Assembly (NCBI RefSeq): GCF_000442275.2
Contig: NZ_KE557306.1
Location: 548,667-612,666, forward strand
Source: Litoreibacter arenae DSM 19593
GTDB taxonomy: Bacteria; Pseudomonadota; Alphaproteobacteria; Rhodobacterales; Rhodobacteraceae
Direction of reading: 5' to 3'
Length of the DNA stretch: 64,000 nucleotides
Positions 45,562-55,486 of the stretch are shown piece by piece. The notes beneath the pieces are model-generated. The model saw nothing but the letters and a program-made list of their open reading frames with translations. It did no database searches and was not told the origin of the DNA. Both the position numbers and the translations under genes were made by a program. Numbering within the stretch: position 1 is the stretch's first letter; each line of letters starts with the position of its first letter.

Positions 45562-46343
45562 TTGGCTTTCCAGAACAAGCGTTCGAAATTGGCCTGCGTT
45601 TGCGCGGCGAAGTCGGGATAGTCGAGGTCGAAGATCTCCGCACCCACCTTGGCCGTGTGAGCGGTATAGCCCGGCTCGTTGCGCTTGCCACGATAGGGGG
45701 GCGGGGCGAGGTAGGGGGCGTCGGTCTCGACAAGGATGCGGTCAAGCGGAGCGGCGGCGAAGATGTCGCGCAGCTCTTGGCTCTTGGGGAAAGCAGCGAT
45801 GCCGGACATGGACAGGTAGAACCCCAGATCAAGTGCTGCCTGCGCCAGTTCTTTCGTGGACGAAAAGCAGTGCATGACGCAGCTATACGCGCCCTTTTTG
45901 TGTTCCTCCGTCAGGATGCGGGCCATGTCGTCATCTGCCGCGCGGGCGTGGATGATGAGCGGCAGCTTGGTCTGCCGCGCGGCCTCGATGTGGACCCGCA
46001 GGCTTTGCTGCTGAATGTCCTTGCTCTCGGACGTGTAGTGGTAGTCCAGCCCGGTCTCGCCGATGCCGACGAATTTGGGATGCTCGGCCAGCTTCACCAA
46101 CGCGCCCACCGTGACCAGCGGCTCGTCGGCGGCGCTCATCGGATGGGTACCGGCGGCGTAGTAGACGGACGGGTGCGCTTCCGCGATGGCGCGGACTTGC
46201 GGCTCCAACCGCAGTTTGGTGCAGATCGTCACCATGCGCGTCACGCCCGCGTCATGGGCGCGGGTGATGATGTCGGGCAACTCGCCCTCGAAATCGGGGA
46301 AGTCGAGATGGCAGTGGCTGTCGGTGATCTGGGGGGTGCTCAT
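45558..46343 (-). CDS. tatD: TatD family deoxyribonuclease
   Basis: This 261-aa metal-dependent hydrolase shows ITDSHCHLDF (first metal ligands), GIGETGLDYHY (Glu ligand), LPLIIHARAAD (His) and ILVETDAPYL (Asp). TatD acts as a 3'-5' DNA exonuclease. It lies between holB and the MBL hydrolase, the usual tmk-holB-tatD order. Confidence 0.93.
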   Translation of the reverse strand: MSTPQITDSHCHLDFPDFEGELPDIITRAHDAGVTRMVTICTKLRLEPQVRAIAEAHPSVYYAAGTHPMSAADEPLVTVGALVKLAEHPKFVGIGETGLDYHYTSESKDIQQQSLRVHIEAARQTKLPLIIHARAADDDMARILTEEHKKGAYSCVMHCFSSTKELAQAALDLGFYLSMSGIAAFPKSQELRDIFAAAPLDRILVETDAPYLAPPPYRGKRNEPGYTAHTAKVGAEIFDLDYPDFAAQTQANFERLFWKAK

Positions 46344-46354
46344 TCTCGGCCTCG

Positions 46355-47479
46355 TCAGGCCGCAGTTTTCGCGGCCACTTCGTTCATTGCCAGAACCATA
46401 TCAATGACCAGCGCGGAAGGGTCAAGGTTCACCGCACGCCCGTGTTGCGCGCGGGCGGAGATATCGGCCGACACGGAGGCCCATGCGCGCGCAGCATTCG
46501 CATCGGGCGACAGGCGGGCGAGCATCTCCAACTCACCGCGCGCAGCCTCGGTCTGGGGCTGGCCCAGACCCGCGCGCGCAAGGCGGGCAAGCAGCACGTC
46601 GGCAAGGCGCAGCATCAACTCGTAGCGGGCTTCCTGACCGCGGGCGGCGGCCTTCTCGCCAAGGGCGATCATCTGCGTGCGGTCGAGCTTGGGGAAGGTG
46701 GCGGCGAGCGCCACGAGGTCGGCATAAACCTCCATCCCGCCAAGGTTCAACATCCGCAGCGCTTCACCCACGGAGCCACCGGATAGTTCGGCCAGCGCCG
46801 AACTATGCTTGCCGATATCCGCCCCCGTGGCGGTCAGGGCGGCAGACATATGGTCGGCGTCGAGCGTCACGCAACGCAACTCGCGGCAGCGCGACCGGAT
46901 GGTGGGCAACAGCCGCGATGGCTGGTGGCTGATCAGGAACAGCAGCGCGTCGGCGGGGGGCTCCTCCAGCACCTTCAGCAAGGCGTTCGCGGCAGAGACG
47001 TTCATATCGTCAGCCGCATCCACGATGACGATGCGGCGCCCGCCCTCTGTGGCGGAGAGGGAGAAAAACCCTTTCAGCTTGCGCACCTCGTCGACGGTGA
47101 TCTGCTGTTTGAACTTCTTTTTGTCCTCGTCATAGGGACGCTTGAGCACGAACAAGCCGGCTTCGCTGCCTGCGTTCATACGGGCGATAACGGGGTGGCT
47201 TGGGTCAATGTCCAGCGTTGCAGGCGCGGGTGGGGCGCCGAACATATCGTTTGCATCCACCGGCGGGTTTGCCAGCAGGAACTTCGCCAGCTTCCACGCC
47301 AGCGTGGCCTTGCCGACGCCGCGCGGGCCGGTGATCATCCATGCGTGGTGCAGGCGGTCGCCGTTGAAGGCCTCAAGGAAGTTCTCCTCGGCCACGTGCT
47401 GGCCCACCAGTGTCGCGGTTTCACGCGGGTGGGGCGCACCGTCGATCTGGTCCGATTGCGGGAGGGCGTCGTCACTCAT
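46355..47479 (-). CDS. holB: DNA polymerase III subunit delta'
   Basis: This 374-aa clamp-loader subunit has a Walker A region GPRGVGKATLAWKLAKF, IVDAADDMNVSAANALLKVL for the Walker B/sensor area, and SRCRELRCV for the SRC motif. It lacks the Zn-binding cysteines found in tau, as delta' often does in alphaproteobacteria. It overlaps tmk by four bases. Confidence 0.92.
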   Translation of the reverse strand: MSDDALPQSDQIDGAPHPRETATLVGQHVAEENFLEAFNGDRLHHAWMITGPRGVGKATLAWKLAKFLLANPPVDANDMFGAPPAPATLDIDPSHPVIARMNAGSEAGLFVLKRPYDEDKKKFKQQITVDEVRKLKGFFSLSATEGGRRIVIVDAADDMNVSAANALLKVLEEPPADALLFLISHQPSRLLPTIRSRCRELRCVTLDADHMSAALTATGADIGKHSSALAELSGGSVGEALRMLNLGGMEVYADLVALAATFPKLDRTQMIALGEKAAARGQEARYELMLRLADVLLARLARAGLGQPQTEAARGELEMLARLSPDANAARAWASVSADISARAQHGRAVNLDPSALVIDMVLAMNEVAAKTAA

Positions 47480-48105
47480 GCGCGTGCGGCCAGGTAGGTG
47501 TCGACCAGCGCGGCCACGTCCGCGCCCACATCATGCGCGCCACGGGTGCCGTCGATCAGGCGGGTGCGGTCGGGGAAGTCTTCGAGAAGGCCAAGGAACC
47601 CCGCGCGCAGCTTGTGCTGGAACTCCGCGCCAAACTCCTCGAACCGGTCCTCGCCGGAGCCACGGGCAAGCCCCCGTTCAAGGGCTGCGTCAGGGTCCAT
47701 GTCGATGATCAGCGTCAGGTCAGGCTCGCGCCCGATCATACGGGTGTGCAGCGCATCGACGGTCTCGCGCAGATCGCCACGGGTGGCTCCTTGATAGACG
47801 CGGGTGCTGTCGGCGAAGCGGTCGCAGATGACGATCTTGCCGGCCTCCAGGGCAGGGAGGATGGTGCGCTCCAGATGGTCGCGGCGGGCGGCGGTGAACA
47901 GCAGGATCTCGGTCTCGGCGGACCAGCGCCCCGGCTCGCCCTCGACCAGCAGGCGGCGGATGTCCTCGGCCCCCGGCGAGCCGCCGGGCTCGCGGGTGAG
48001 CACGACCTCAAAGCCCACGGCCTCCAGATGGCCTGCCAACAGACGTGACTGGGTCGACTTGCCCGAGCCGTCAATGCCTTCGAATGTCAGAAACGTCCCG
48101 TTCAA
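47476..48105 (-). CDS. tmk: Thymidylate kinase
   Basis: This 209-aa enzyme phosphorylates dTMP to dTDP. The P-loop is FEGIDGSGKSTQSRLLA, the DRY-type motif is ICDRFADSTRVYQG, and LTREPGGSPGAEDIR is the substrate Arg segment. It overlaps dacC-like and holB genes at both ends by four bases, so translation is coupled through the operon. Confidence 0.97.
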   Translation of the reverse strand: MNGTFLTFEGIDGSGKSTQSRLLAGHLEAVGFEVVLTREPGGSPGAEDIRRLLVEGEPGRWSAETEILLFTAARRDHLERTILPALEAGKIVICDRFADSTRVYQGATRGDLRETVDALHTRMIGREPDLTLIIDMDPDAALERGLARGSGEDRFEEFGAEFQHKLRAGFLGLLEDFPDRTRLIDGTRGAHDVGADVAALVDTYLAARA

Positions 48106-49271
48106 AAGAAGGTCGCCGCCTGTCCTGTCAGCTGGCGGAACAGCACCGTCGCGGCGGTGCGCACGCGAACCATGAAGCCGCCGGAATCCACGGTTTCGGT
48201 GGCGACCAGATCGTGGGTCGCATCACCGATGCCGGGAACGCTTACGATCAGCTCGGCCACCTTGTCACCGGCTTTGATTGGGGCTTCCAGCGGGCCTTGA
48301 TAGGTGATCTTGGCGGTCACGCCGTCTTTATTCAGCACAGGCACCAACACCTTGATATCTTCGGTCGAGGCCATCCCCACTTGCGCGGCGGTGCCCATCC
48401 AGACCTCTGCATTGGCTATGATGACGCCTTCTTCGGCAAGCTGGCGCTCCGCAAACTGCCGGAAGGCCCAGTTGGCGATCCGCTCGCTCTCGGAGGCGCG
48501 GTCCTGCTCGGTTGCCAGTCCCGACATCACGAACACGATCCGCCGGTTGCCTTGCTTGGCGGAGCCGACCAGCCCGTAGCCAGCCTCGACGGTATGACCG
48601 GTTTTCAGGCCATCCGCGCCGATATTGAGTTTCAGCAGCGGGTTGCGGTTGAAACGATTGTCCGGCGCACGGTTGTCATGAAGGAATTCGGTTTCCGCAA
48701 AGTAGCCGTAATACTGGGGAAACACCTGAATCAGCCGCTTGGCAAGGATCGCCAGATCGCGCATCGACATGCGTTGCGCAGGGGCGGGCCAGCCGTTGGA
48801 GTTGGCGAAGGTGGAATTGGTCATGCCCAATTGCTGCGCACGCTCCGTCATCATCTGGGCGAAACCGCGCTCCGTTCCATCGGGGGAGATCGCCTCGGCC
48901 AGCACGGCGGATGCGTCATTGCCGGACAGCACGATCACGCCACGGATCAAATCCTCGACCGAGACCCGGTCGCGGGTGGTGAGAAACATGGTGGAGCCGC
49001 CATAGGCTTGAGCCGCTTCCGACACAGGCAAACGCTGGTCCAGCGTCAGGCGTCCGTCTTCCAGCGCCTCGAACGTCATGTTCAGGGTCATCAGCTTCGA
49101 CATCGACGCGGGTGGAAGCGCCATGTCGGCGTTCTTTTCCATGAGCGTCAGATCGGTTCCCAAATCCAGAACGATTGCCGATTTCGCAGATGTTTCAAAT
49201 GCATAGGCGGCAAAGCTCATGCAGATAGCGGATGTTAGCGTGGCGATAAGCGTGGCAGCGCGGAGGCCCAT
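48102..49271 (-). CDS. D-alanyl-D-alanine carboxypeptidase (PBP5/6 family)
   Basis: This 389-aa S11 peptidase trims the terminal D-Ala of peptidoglycan stems. It has a signal peptide (MGLRAATLIATLTSAICMSF..AYA) and the three active-site motifs: SMSK at 56-59, SGN in VLSGNDASAVL, and KTG in LKTGHTVEAGYG. The C-terminal domain is of the PBP5 type with an amphipathic end that may anchor it. It follows the SPOR lipoprotein gene by 24 bases. Confidence 0.94.
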   Translation of the reverse strand: MGLRAATLIATLTSAICMSFAAYAFETSAKSAIVLDLGTDLTLMEKNADMALPPASMSKLMTLNMTFEALEDGRLTLDQRLPVSEAAQAYGGSTMFLTTRDRVSVEDLIRGVIVLSGNDASAVLAEAISPDGTERGFAQMMTERAQQLGMTNSTFANSNGWPAPAQRMSMRDLAILAKRLIQVFPQYYGYFAETEFLHDNRAPDNRFNRNPLLKLNIGADGLKTGHTVEAGYGLVGSAKQGNRRIVFVMSGLATEQDRASESERIANWAFRQFAERQLAEEGVIIANAEVWMGTAAQVGMASTEDIKVLVPVLNKDGVTAKITYQGPLEAPIKAGDKVAELIVSVPGIGDATHDLVATETVDSGGFMVRVRTAATVLFRQLTGQAATFF

Positions 49272-49295
49272 GGAAGGAGTCCTTTTGATCTTGTG

Positions 49296-50183
49296 TTAGT
49301 TGGTCACGAAATAGGCGTCGTTGAAGCCGAGACCTTTGACCTTTTTCAACAGGGTAGCGCGCTCAGAGGACGAGCCGGAGGGGCCGACGACCACGCGCCA
49401 GAAATTCTTGCCCTGGCTGGAGCCTTGCTTGACCTCGGGGACGATACCGATACCGCGCAGGGACGTCGCCGTGTTGTCGGCGTTGTCCTTGACCGAGAAT
49501 ATGCCGATCTGGATATACGGCTTGGACAGGCTGGACGACTGGCGCACCGGGGCCGCAGCCACGGGGGTCGGCTTGGCAACAGGCGTGGCTTCGGGCGCGG
49601 GCTTGTCGAGCGCGGCTCTGGCCTGATCAATCGGGTCCAGCGATTGCGCCTCGATGGCGTCGGGGGCAGGCAGGCTCTCGGTGCCTTCCAGCTCGGAAAC
49701 TGCGGCGGGCTGGGCCACTGGCACCTGCTCGGTGCGCAGGGCGACGACACTCATCTTCGTGGGCTGGCCTGCGACCAGGCCCAAAGTCTGCGCCGCATCC
49801 GAGGACAGTTGCAATTTCGGGCCGGGGTTGTCGCGTTCGCGCCGGAACAGAGCCCCGATGACGGTCTTGTCGTTGGTCAGGTTGCGGATCACCACCCGCT
49901 CGGGATCCTTGACGCCGGGATAGGCCACCCAGACGCCGCCAAGCGAGGGGCGTCCGTCCCACAGCCCGTCCTCGTTGGCCTGAAACACCTCCGGTGCCTC
50001 GACCTCGCGTTCGATGGTCTCGCCATCAGCGCTGGCTACAAGTTCGGCTGTGTCTGTCTCTGCGGTGTCTTTTTTCTTCAGGAAGTCAAAGCCTTGGCCG
50101 TCCTCGCAGGCCGCAAGCGCTGCCGTCGCCCCGAGTAATACCGCCATCCGCCATGCCCGTGTCATAAGGTGTGTGTGACCCAT
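49296..50183 (-). CDS. SPOR domain lipoprotein
   Basis: This 295-aa protein has a lipobox (GATAALAAC), so it is probably anchored in a membrane. A central domain (VWVAYPGVKDPERVVIRNLT, about 90-150) precedes a Pro/Ala-rich linker, and a C-terminal SPOR domain follows (KPYIQIGIFSVKDNADNTAT ... NDAYFVTN) that should bind denuded glycan at the septum. The start at 50183 is preferred over one six codons later because AGAGGG lies 8 bases upstream. It leads the operon with the carboxypeptidase, a sensible cell wall pair. Confidence 0.85.
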   Translation of the reverse strand: MGHTHLMTRAWRMAVLLGATAALAACEDGQGFDFLKKKDTAETDTAELVASADGETIEREVEAPEVFQANEDGLWDGRPSLGGVWVAYPGVKDPERVVIRNLTNDKTVIGALFRRERDNPGPKLQLSSDAAQTLGLVAGQPTKMSVVALRTEQVPVAQPAAVSELEGTESLPAPDAIEAQSLDPIDQARAALDKPAPEATPVAKPTPVAAAPVRQSSSLSKPYIQIGIFSVKDNADNTATSLRGIGIVPEVKQGSSQGKNFWRVVVGPSGSSSERATLLKKVKGLGFNDAYFVTN

Positions 50184-50406
50184 AAATTCGCCCTCTGCCC
50201 GCTGCACCCTGACGGGTGCTTATACCACCGCTTTTCGCGGCCTTGTCGAAGATCACCCCAAACGAGGATGCCCCATTGGGCGCACCCTATTAAATAAACT
50301 TGTTTTTGCAAAGTGGTCCGTTGCAACGTCGGCAAAATTCGGCGTGATCGGGGGCTGTGCGTCAGGGCTTCCAGAATCGAGCGTGCGCCGTTAAGCCATC
50401 CCCGTC

Positions 50407-50496
50407 GGAGGAGTGGCAGAGTGGTCGAATGCACCGGTCTTGAAAACCGACGAGGGTGAAAGTCCTCCGTGGGTTCGAATCCCACCTCCTCCGCCA
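50407..50496 (+). tRNA. tRNA-Ser (anticodon TGA)
   Basis: The acceptor GGAGGAG pairs with CTCCTCC, followed by discriminator G and an encoded CCA. The anticodon loop CTTGAAA gives TGA. The D-region GTGGCAGAGTGG and a long class II variable arm fit serine; the T-loop is GGTTCGAATCC. The block of secreted-protein genes starts 40 bases later. Confidence 0.97.
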
Positions 50497-50535
50497 CACT
50501 GCGTTTTGCTTGCTTTTATCTGGGGCGCATCCCGC

Positions 50536-53500
50536 TTACAGCTCGATCTTCGCTTTCTCCGGCGCGGGTCTTGGAACTGCTTCGAGCTTTTGCGAAACCC
50601 TGCGGTCGAAGAGCCAGATAACCGTGATCAACCGGCCGCTATTCTCATAGACCTGAACAGCCACGACAGTCCCGCAGCGCGAGATATCGGGCGGCGCAAA
50701 ACCGGGCTGCTCGCGTGGTGCGCTTGGCCAACCCATTTCGCCCCAGTAGTGGTTGCCCGATATCGGGTTTTGGTCGCCGAAGGCAGCTGCGTCCTCGGTG
50801 ACCATGGCAGGCACCTGAGCCACGTCTTTGCGCCTCAGAAGTGACGGCCCGCCACAATAGCCCCATCTGTCTTCCTCTTGGGGCAGGGCCCCCCAGAACC
50901 AGGTGCCTTCGCCATCTTCGCGCATGGTCTCGCCGTATTTGTCCATCAGTGACAGTTTCAGGGCCTCCATCGACACATTTGCCGCGTCGAGCTCCATGCG
51001 TCTCATGATCGCCATGATCGGCTTGTCGGGCACATGATCGGCATAGATGCCGACGATGCTTTCACGGGTTTGCGGGTCGTGACTGGCGACGGCATGGCCG
51101 AATTGACCTTTGCCGGGAACATCGGTCACATAAAACGCGGCATCGGAGTTGCGCTCTCGGAGCGCCTTCACAAAAGCCTGTTGCGGCATTTCCAGCGTAA
51201 GTTTCAGGATGTCAGCGGATTTGAGTGCCTTCGCCGTGGGCAGATCCCAGTCACCTTTTTCAATCCGCGCCACGACCTTCGCGCCACGCCCGAAGCGACC
51301 GCTGCGATAGCCAACAGCGGCTTCGACCTCGCTTTTTAGCACCACCATCCCCGCAAGACCTTGGGCAGGTTTGGAAAGCTGCGAGGCGGGGACGAATTTC
51401 AGGTCGCTGACCGATAGACGATAGGTGTAGCTGTCGGGAAATTCCTTGACCTGACCCACGCCGGGCTGGGCCTTGACGACCACCATGGCCGAGACATGAT
51501 CCGCATCATCAGGGCGCAGGCCTTGGTCAATCCCGCGCAACCCGCGCTGCACGTATTGGCAGGCCATTCCGCCGCCGTTCTTGCCGCCGCCTTCCCAATA
51601 CCAGACCTGATCGGGTCCGGGTCTCGGGCGGCCGGAGCTGTAGAAATTTCGGGCTCCATCAGGCAGGCTTTGCCCGCTGCCCAGCAACGCGGGCAGATCC
51701 GCTCTGAAATAAGGCTGGGTCGCATCCATCTGGGGGGTCGATAGCGATTGCAGACCACGGCAGCCGCTTTCAGGATGTGCGCCGCCCATGGGCAGGAGCA
51801 ACTCCGATGGCAGCGCCGCGGCGCGTGCGAGCGTCCATGCCTTGAACTCGGGCAGGAGAGCTTGCGCCGCATCGGTGCGCAGCGACTGATCGGGGTTCGA
51901 GAAGAAGCGCCGCCACGGCAGTGCCGCCCGAACCTCGTCATTTTGTGCGTCGGTTTGCGCCGCAAAACTGCGCTCTTTCAGCAGCCTGTCGACGAGCATC
52001 CGCAAAAACATCGCGTCGTTGAACGCTTCCGGCGCCAGCGACAGTGCCAAAAGGTCAATGCCCTCCGGGTCCAGCATCAGCGCCTCTGGCGGAGTGACCT
52101 CTGCCGCGTCCAGCGCGGTGCCGATCCGTTTCGGAGCCACGACTCGCAGCCACAAATCGGCGGCCCGTGGCATGCCGTTACCGTCACCGAAGATCGCCTC
52201 CGAGGGGGCGGAGAGTAAGAGAGACCCGCTGTTTCTGCGATCATAGATCGCATCTATCGGCGTGACCTTGAGATAGGCGGTGATATAGCGCTGCGTGCCC
52301 AGCATCTTCTGCAACACCGGCACCGCGCCTTCGGGGACGCGCAGCAGGCTGTAATCCTCCGGCTCGGCAGGGGCCAGATTGGGTGGCGCGATAGCGCCGC
52401 GTTCCACGGATCGGCTCAGGGGTATGAAATTGAGGCTCTTGATCGGAAACCCGCCACGTTCGGCGTCGAATGGTTGCATCTCGATATTGGCACCGATCCA
52501 GTAGCTGTCATGCGCCTCTGCCTGCAATTCGGCGCGCAATGCCGCTTTTCGGGCCTCATAGGTGCTTTGCGGTGTCGGCGGCATCACGCGATAGGCGTTC
52601 AGCATCGCGTCATCGAGAATTTTGCCGCTGTTATCCAGTCTGTCCGCCGCACCCTGAAGGCTGCGTGCGGTGGTTTTGAACAGGTCTTCAGGCAGGCTGC
52701 CACCCGTGGTAAATGGCGTGCCTTCCGAGGGTGGGGTGACGGGGGCATCTTGCGGCTGCGCGGTGTCCGGCAGCGCTATCTGGAACATCGGCTGTGCCGG
52801 GTCATCCTCGACGTAAAGCCCCATGGCGGCAACTGTGAAAGACGGGCGCACGCTGCCAAGCTCCTGCTGCGAGATCGGGCCGGCCCCGCCGGGCCGGGGC
52901 GTGAGCGCATCCAGCGAGTAGTCGACGACGAGCACCAGCCTGCGGGCGTTGCCCGATCCCGTCCGTTTTAGCCGGTCGAGCAGGGCTTGCGCGGCGTCCG
53001 GCTCCATAGGCAGGAAATCCGGCATGGACTCGGTCACAGGGCGACCTTCGGATGTGGTAGGCATCAACGGGCCGAGCTGCGACACCCGCGATACAGGAAA
53101 GCCGCCGGTCGCAAAATCATACTCCCCCAATGACACGAGAGAGGCGAAGCGCAGGTTCAAAGGCAGCGCAGGCGTACGGGCCGCGACACGGTCGCGCATC
53201 GGCTGGTCGTTCTTGGCATAGGCGCTGCGGATTTCGATCTCGCTTGGCTGGTTGTTGTGGATTGGGGTGGCGATGTTCAGCGGAAACATCTCGACACGCT
53301 CGCGTTCGGTCAGCAGCGAGCGCATGATCTTTTGCGCCAGTTCCGGATGCAACGTGCGGTCGGGCTGGGCCGATGTGATCGCTGTCAGGTTCATGGCTGT
53401 CATCAGCAGTTCGGCGGGTGACGATCCTTGAAATTGCGGGTTTGACGGCTGCGCAAATGCGGTGGGTAGACTATAGGCGTTCAGCATGTAGCGCCCGTTG

Positions 53501-55464
53501 CTCACGCCACCGCCGTAGAGTGCCGCGACGGTCGAAGGGTCCGAGGGGGACGCCACGTCTGCACCGGGCGCGTTGCCACCCTTCCAGACATGCAAAACCT
53601 GATCGGGGCCCTCAACGAGCTGGCCGTTTTGACCACGGCTTCTGGGTCGGTAGACCAGTGTCACGCTATGCACCGTGGCTTTCGCCGACCCGCCATAATA
53701 GCGCTGGCCGCGAAACTCGGGCGCGTGGTCGGAAAGTGTCACATCGACCAGCGCCAGGCTTTGCCCACGGTTGGACCTGACCATGTTGGCGGCCAGTGGC
53801 GTGAAGCTTTCGGGGATTGGCAGATAGAAGGGTTTTTCGAGGTTCAACTGTAGACCTTTCAAGGCGCCAGCGCCGCGGTCCTGAAGGGCTATCTGCACAA
53901 TGGCCGGAAGGTCTCCGATCTGCGTGGCGAACCCGCCATGCAGTTGTAGCGACGAGGCCGGGTCGGGCGCGCTTCGCTGAATGTTCATCGGTTGCTCCAG
54001 CAGGGCGCGTGTCGGCGGGCGGTCGGCATAGAGCTGTCCCGCCGCCTCTAGGCGGGCCTGCGCCTTGGCACCCGTGGTCTCGGTCGGGCCGATTTCCGGG
54101 AAATGCGGCGGAAAGTCGAAGTCTCTGAGACGGAATTGAACCACTTGTTCTGCGGCCAGTTGCGGGTTCTGTCCCAGCGTCCAGAGCAGGAACCGGTCGA
54201 GTAACGCCTGATTTCCGACCAGTACGTCGCCACCTGTAGGCGTGGGCGCGGCCTGCGGCATCTGCGCAAAATTGGGTGTCGCGGCAGCGGGGGCTGGGGT
54301 GGTGGCAGACGCACCTGCCATCCCGGGCAGCGGTATTGTTGCGAGCGTTCCGCCCGATAGCATCGCGATACGCTGCTGCGTCATGCGGGCGATACAATCC
54401 ACGTCAGCCCCGCAATCGTTGCGCGCCCCGATCCAGGCGCGCTGCGAGGCCTTCAGGCCCTCGGGCGCGCCGGCATAGGCGGCGTTAAGCTGTCGGTCCA
54501 GAGCCCCCAGCATGGGCACGGCGCAGATCGTATGCTCGGCCGCGGCTCCGGCGCGGGCACAGTCGAAACCGGGAGATACCGACGCATCGACGCCGCGGGC
54601 GCGGCAGGCTGCGGCGAAGGCCCGACCCACGTCTTGCGGCACCGGCGCGTGAATGGTGCCAGACTGGGATGTGGTAAGCGAAAACCGCGCGCCACGTTCC
54701 AGATCATCGCTGAGCCGTTGCGTCAGCGTGCGGGACATCGCGTAGATCTGGATCGTGGGATCAAAGGTCAGCGACTGGCGCAATCTGGGCTGGGTGCCCA
54801 AGTGAAGCTGTGCGGTGCGCCCCCCCTCGACGCGGGGGCCAGTGATTGCGGGGCTGAACTGGATGGTCACGACGCCCGCCCGCGGATCAACCCCCAGCAC
54901 CGGAGCCGGTGCCGCGCTCGTCATGCAGCGCAGGGTCGCGAGCAAAGCCCCGTCCCGTTGCAGGTTCATACTGGCCACGGTCGCGCCCCCTGCATCACCT
55001 ATGGCGTAGGACCACTGCATCTGGCCAGTCTGCGGGGCGGCTGCGCTGCCTGAAACCTGTGGCTGCGCGGTGCTGCCCGCCAGCGTCACATGAAGGCTCT
55101 GCGCCCGACCGTTGGCGCCCATGATCTGCACGTCCAAGGCCGTCATGCCGCCGCTCGCCAGCGCCTGCGCCACGCCTGCACCCATCGTACCCCGCGCAAG
55201 CAGGTTCGCGATCTGACGCCGCGCCTCGGGGGTGCCGAAAGTTCTGTCCAGCGTGTCACCGGGCTGCCTGATGCCGAACCGATGGACGTTGGCACGGTCC
55301 TGCGCCAAAATCTGGTCCGGCTGGCTGAGACGGACGCCGCTTGAATTGCTGCGATCCTGTGGCCCGATCACGGCGGTGTAGCGATCCAGCGTCTGCTGTG
55401 CATGGGCAGGCAGAGCCAAAGCAAAAGCGGTCGCCAGTATGGCACCTCCGATGACGAGTTTCAT
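50536..55464 (-). CDS. Very large secreted orphan protein with an LprI-like module
   Basis: This 1642-aa protein has a clear signal peptide (MKLVIGGAILATAFALALPA, cleavage near HAQ) and no membrane helix after it. At about 298-370 there is an LprI/DUF1311-like module (DCARAGAAAEHTICAVPML, LDRQLNAAYAG, SQRAWIGARNDCGADVDCIA) with its cysteine pattern; in mycobacterial LprI this kind of module inhibits lysozyme. The rest, more than 1200 residues, I do not recognise; it is Pro/Ala/Arg-rich with no obvious repeats. It starts 22 bases after an M15 peptidase gene and is probably co-transcribed. No frameshift or stop was found. Confidence 0.8.
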   Translation of the reverse strand: MKLVIGGAILATAFALALPAHAQQTLDRYTAVIGPQDRSNSSGVRLSQPDQILAQDRANVHRFGIRQPGDTLDRTFGTPEARRQIANLLARGTMGAGVAQALASGGMTALDVQIMGANGRAQSLHVTLAGSTAQPQVSGSAAAPQTGQMQWSYAIGDAGGATVASMNLQRDGALLATLRCMTSAAPAPVLGVDPRAGVVTIQFSPAITGPRVEGGRTAQLHLGTQPRLRQSLTFDPTIQIYAMSRTLTQRLSDDLERGARFSLTTSQSGTIHAPVPQDVGRAFAAACRARGVDASVSPGFDCARAGAAAEHTICAVPMLGALDRQLNAAYAGAPEGLKASQRAWIGARNDCGADVDCIARMTQQRIAMLSGGTLATIPLPGMAGASATTPAPAAATPNFAQMPQAAPTPTGGDVLVGNQALLDRFLLWTLGQNPQLAAEQVVQFRLRDFDFPPHFPEIGPTETTGAKAQARLEAAGQLYADRPPTRALLEQPMNIQRSAPDPASSLQLHGGFATQIGDLPAIVQIALQDRGAGALKGLQLNLEKPFYLPIPESFTPLAANMVRSNRGQSLALVDVTLSDHAPEFRGQRYYGGSAKATVHSVTLVYRPRSRGQNGQLVEGPDQVLHVWKGGNAPGADVASPSDPSTVAALYGGGVSNGRYMLNAYSLPTAFAQPSNPQFQGSSPAELLMTAMNLTAITSAQPDRTLHPELAQKIMRSLLTERERVEMFPLNIATPIHNNQPSEIEIRSAYAKNDQPMRDRVAARTPALPLNLRFASLVSLGEYDFATGGFPVSRVSQLGPLMPTTSEGRPVTESMPDFLPMEPDAAQALLDRLKRTGSGNARRLVLVVDYSLDALTPRPGGAGPISQQELGSVRPSFTVAAMGLYVEDDPAQPMFQIALPDTAQPQDAPVTPPSEGTPFTTGGSLPEDLFKTTARSLQGAADRLDNSGKILDDAMLNAYRVMPPTPQSTYEARKAALRAELQAEAHDSYWIGANIEMQPFDAERGGFPIKSLNFIPLSRSVERGAIAPPNLAPAEPEDYSLLRVPEGAVPVLQKMLGTQRYITAYLKVTPIDAIYDRRNSGSLLLSAPSEAIFGDGNGMPRAADLWLRVVAPKRIGTALDAAEVTPPEALMLDPEGIDLLALSLAPEAFNDAMFLRMLVDRLLKERSFAAQTDAQNDEVRAALPWRRFFSNPDQSLRTDAAQALLPEFKAWTLARAAALPSELLLPMGGAHPESGCRGLQSLSTPQMDATQPYFRADLPALLGSGQSLPDGARNFYSSGRPRPGPDQVWYWEGGGKNGGGMACQYVQRGLRGIDQGLRPDDADHVSAMVVVKAQPGVGQVKEFPDSYTYRLSVSDLKFVPASQLSKPAQGLAGMVVLKSEVEAAVGYRSGRFGRGAKVVARIEKGDWDLPTAKALKSADILKLTLEMPQQAFVKALRERNSDAAFYVTDVPGKGQFGHAVASHDPQTRESIVGIYADHVPDKPIMAIMRRMELDAANVSMEALKLSLMDKYGETMREDGEGTWFWGALPQEEDRWGYCGGPSLLRRKDVAQVPAMVTEDAAAFGDQNPISGNHYWGEMGWPSAPREQPGFAPPDISRCGTVVAVQVYENSGRLITVIWLFDRRVSQKLEAVPRPAPEKAKIEL

Positions 55465-55486
55465 GACTGTTCCCCCTTGTTGAGCC

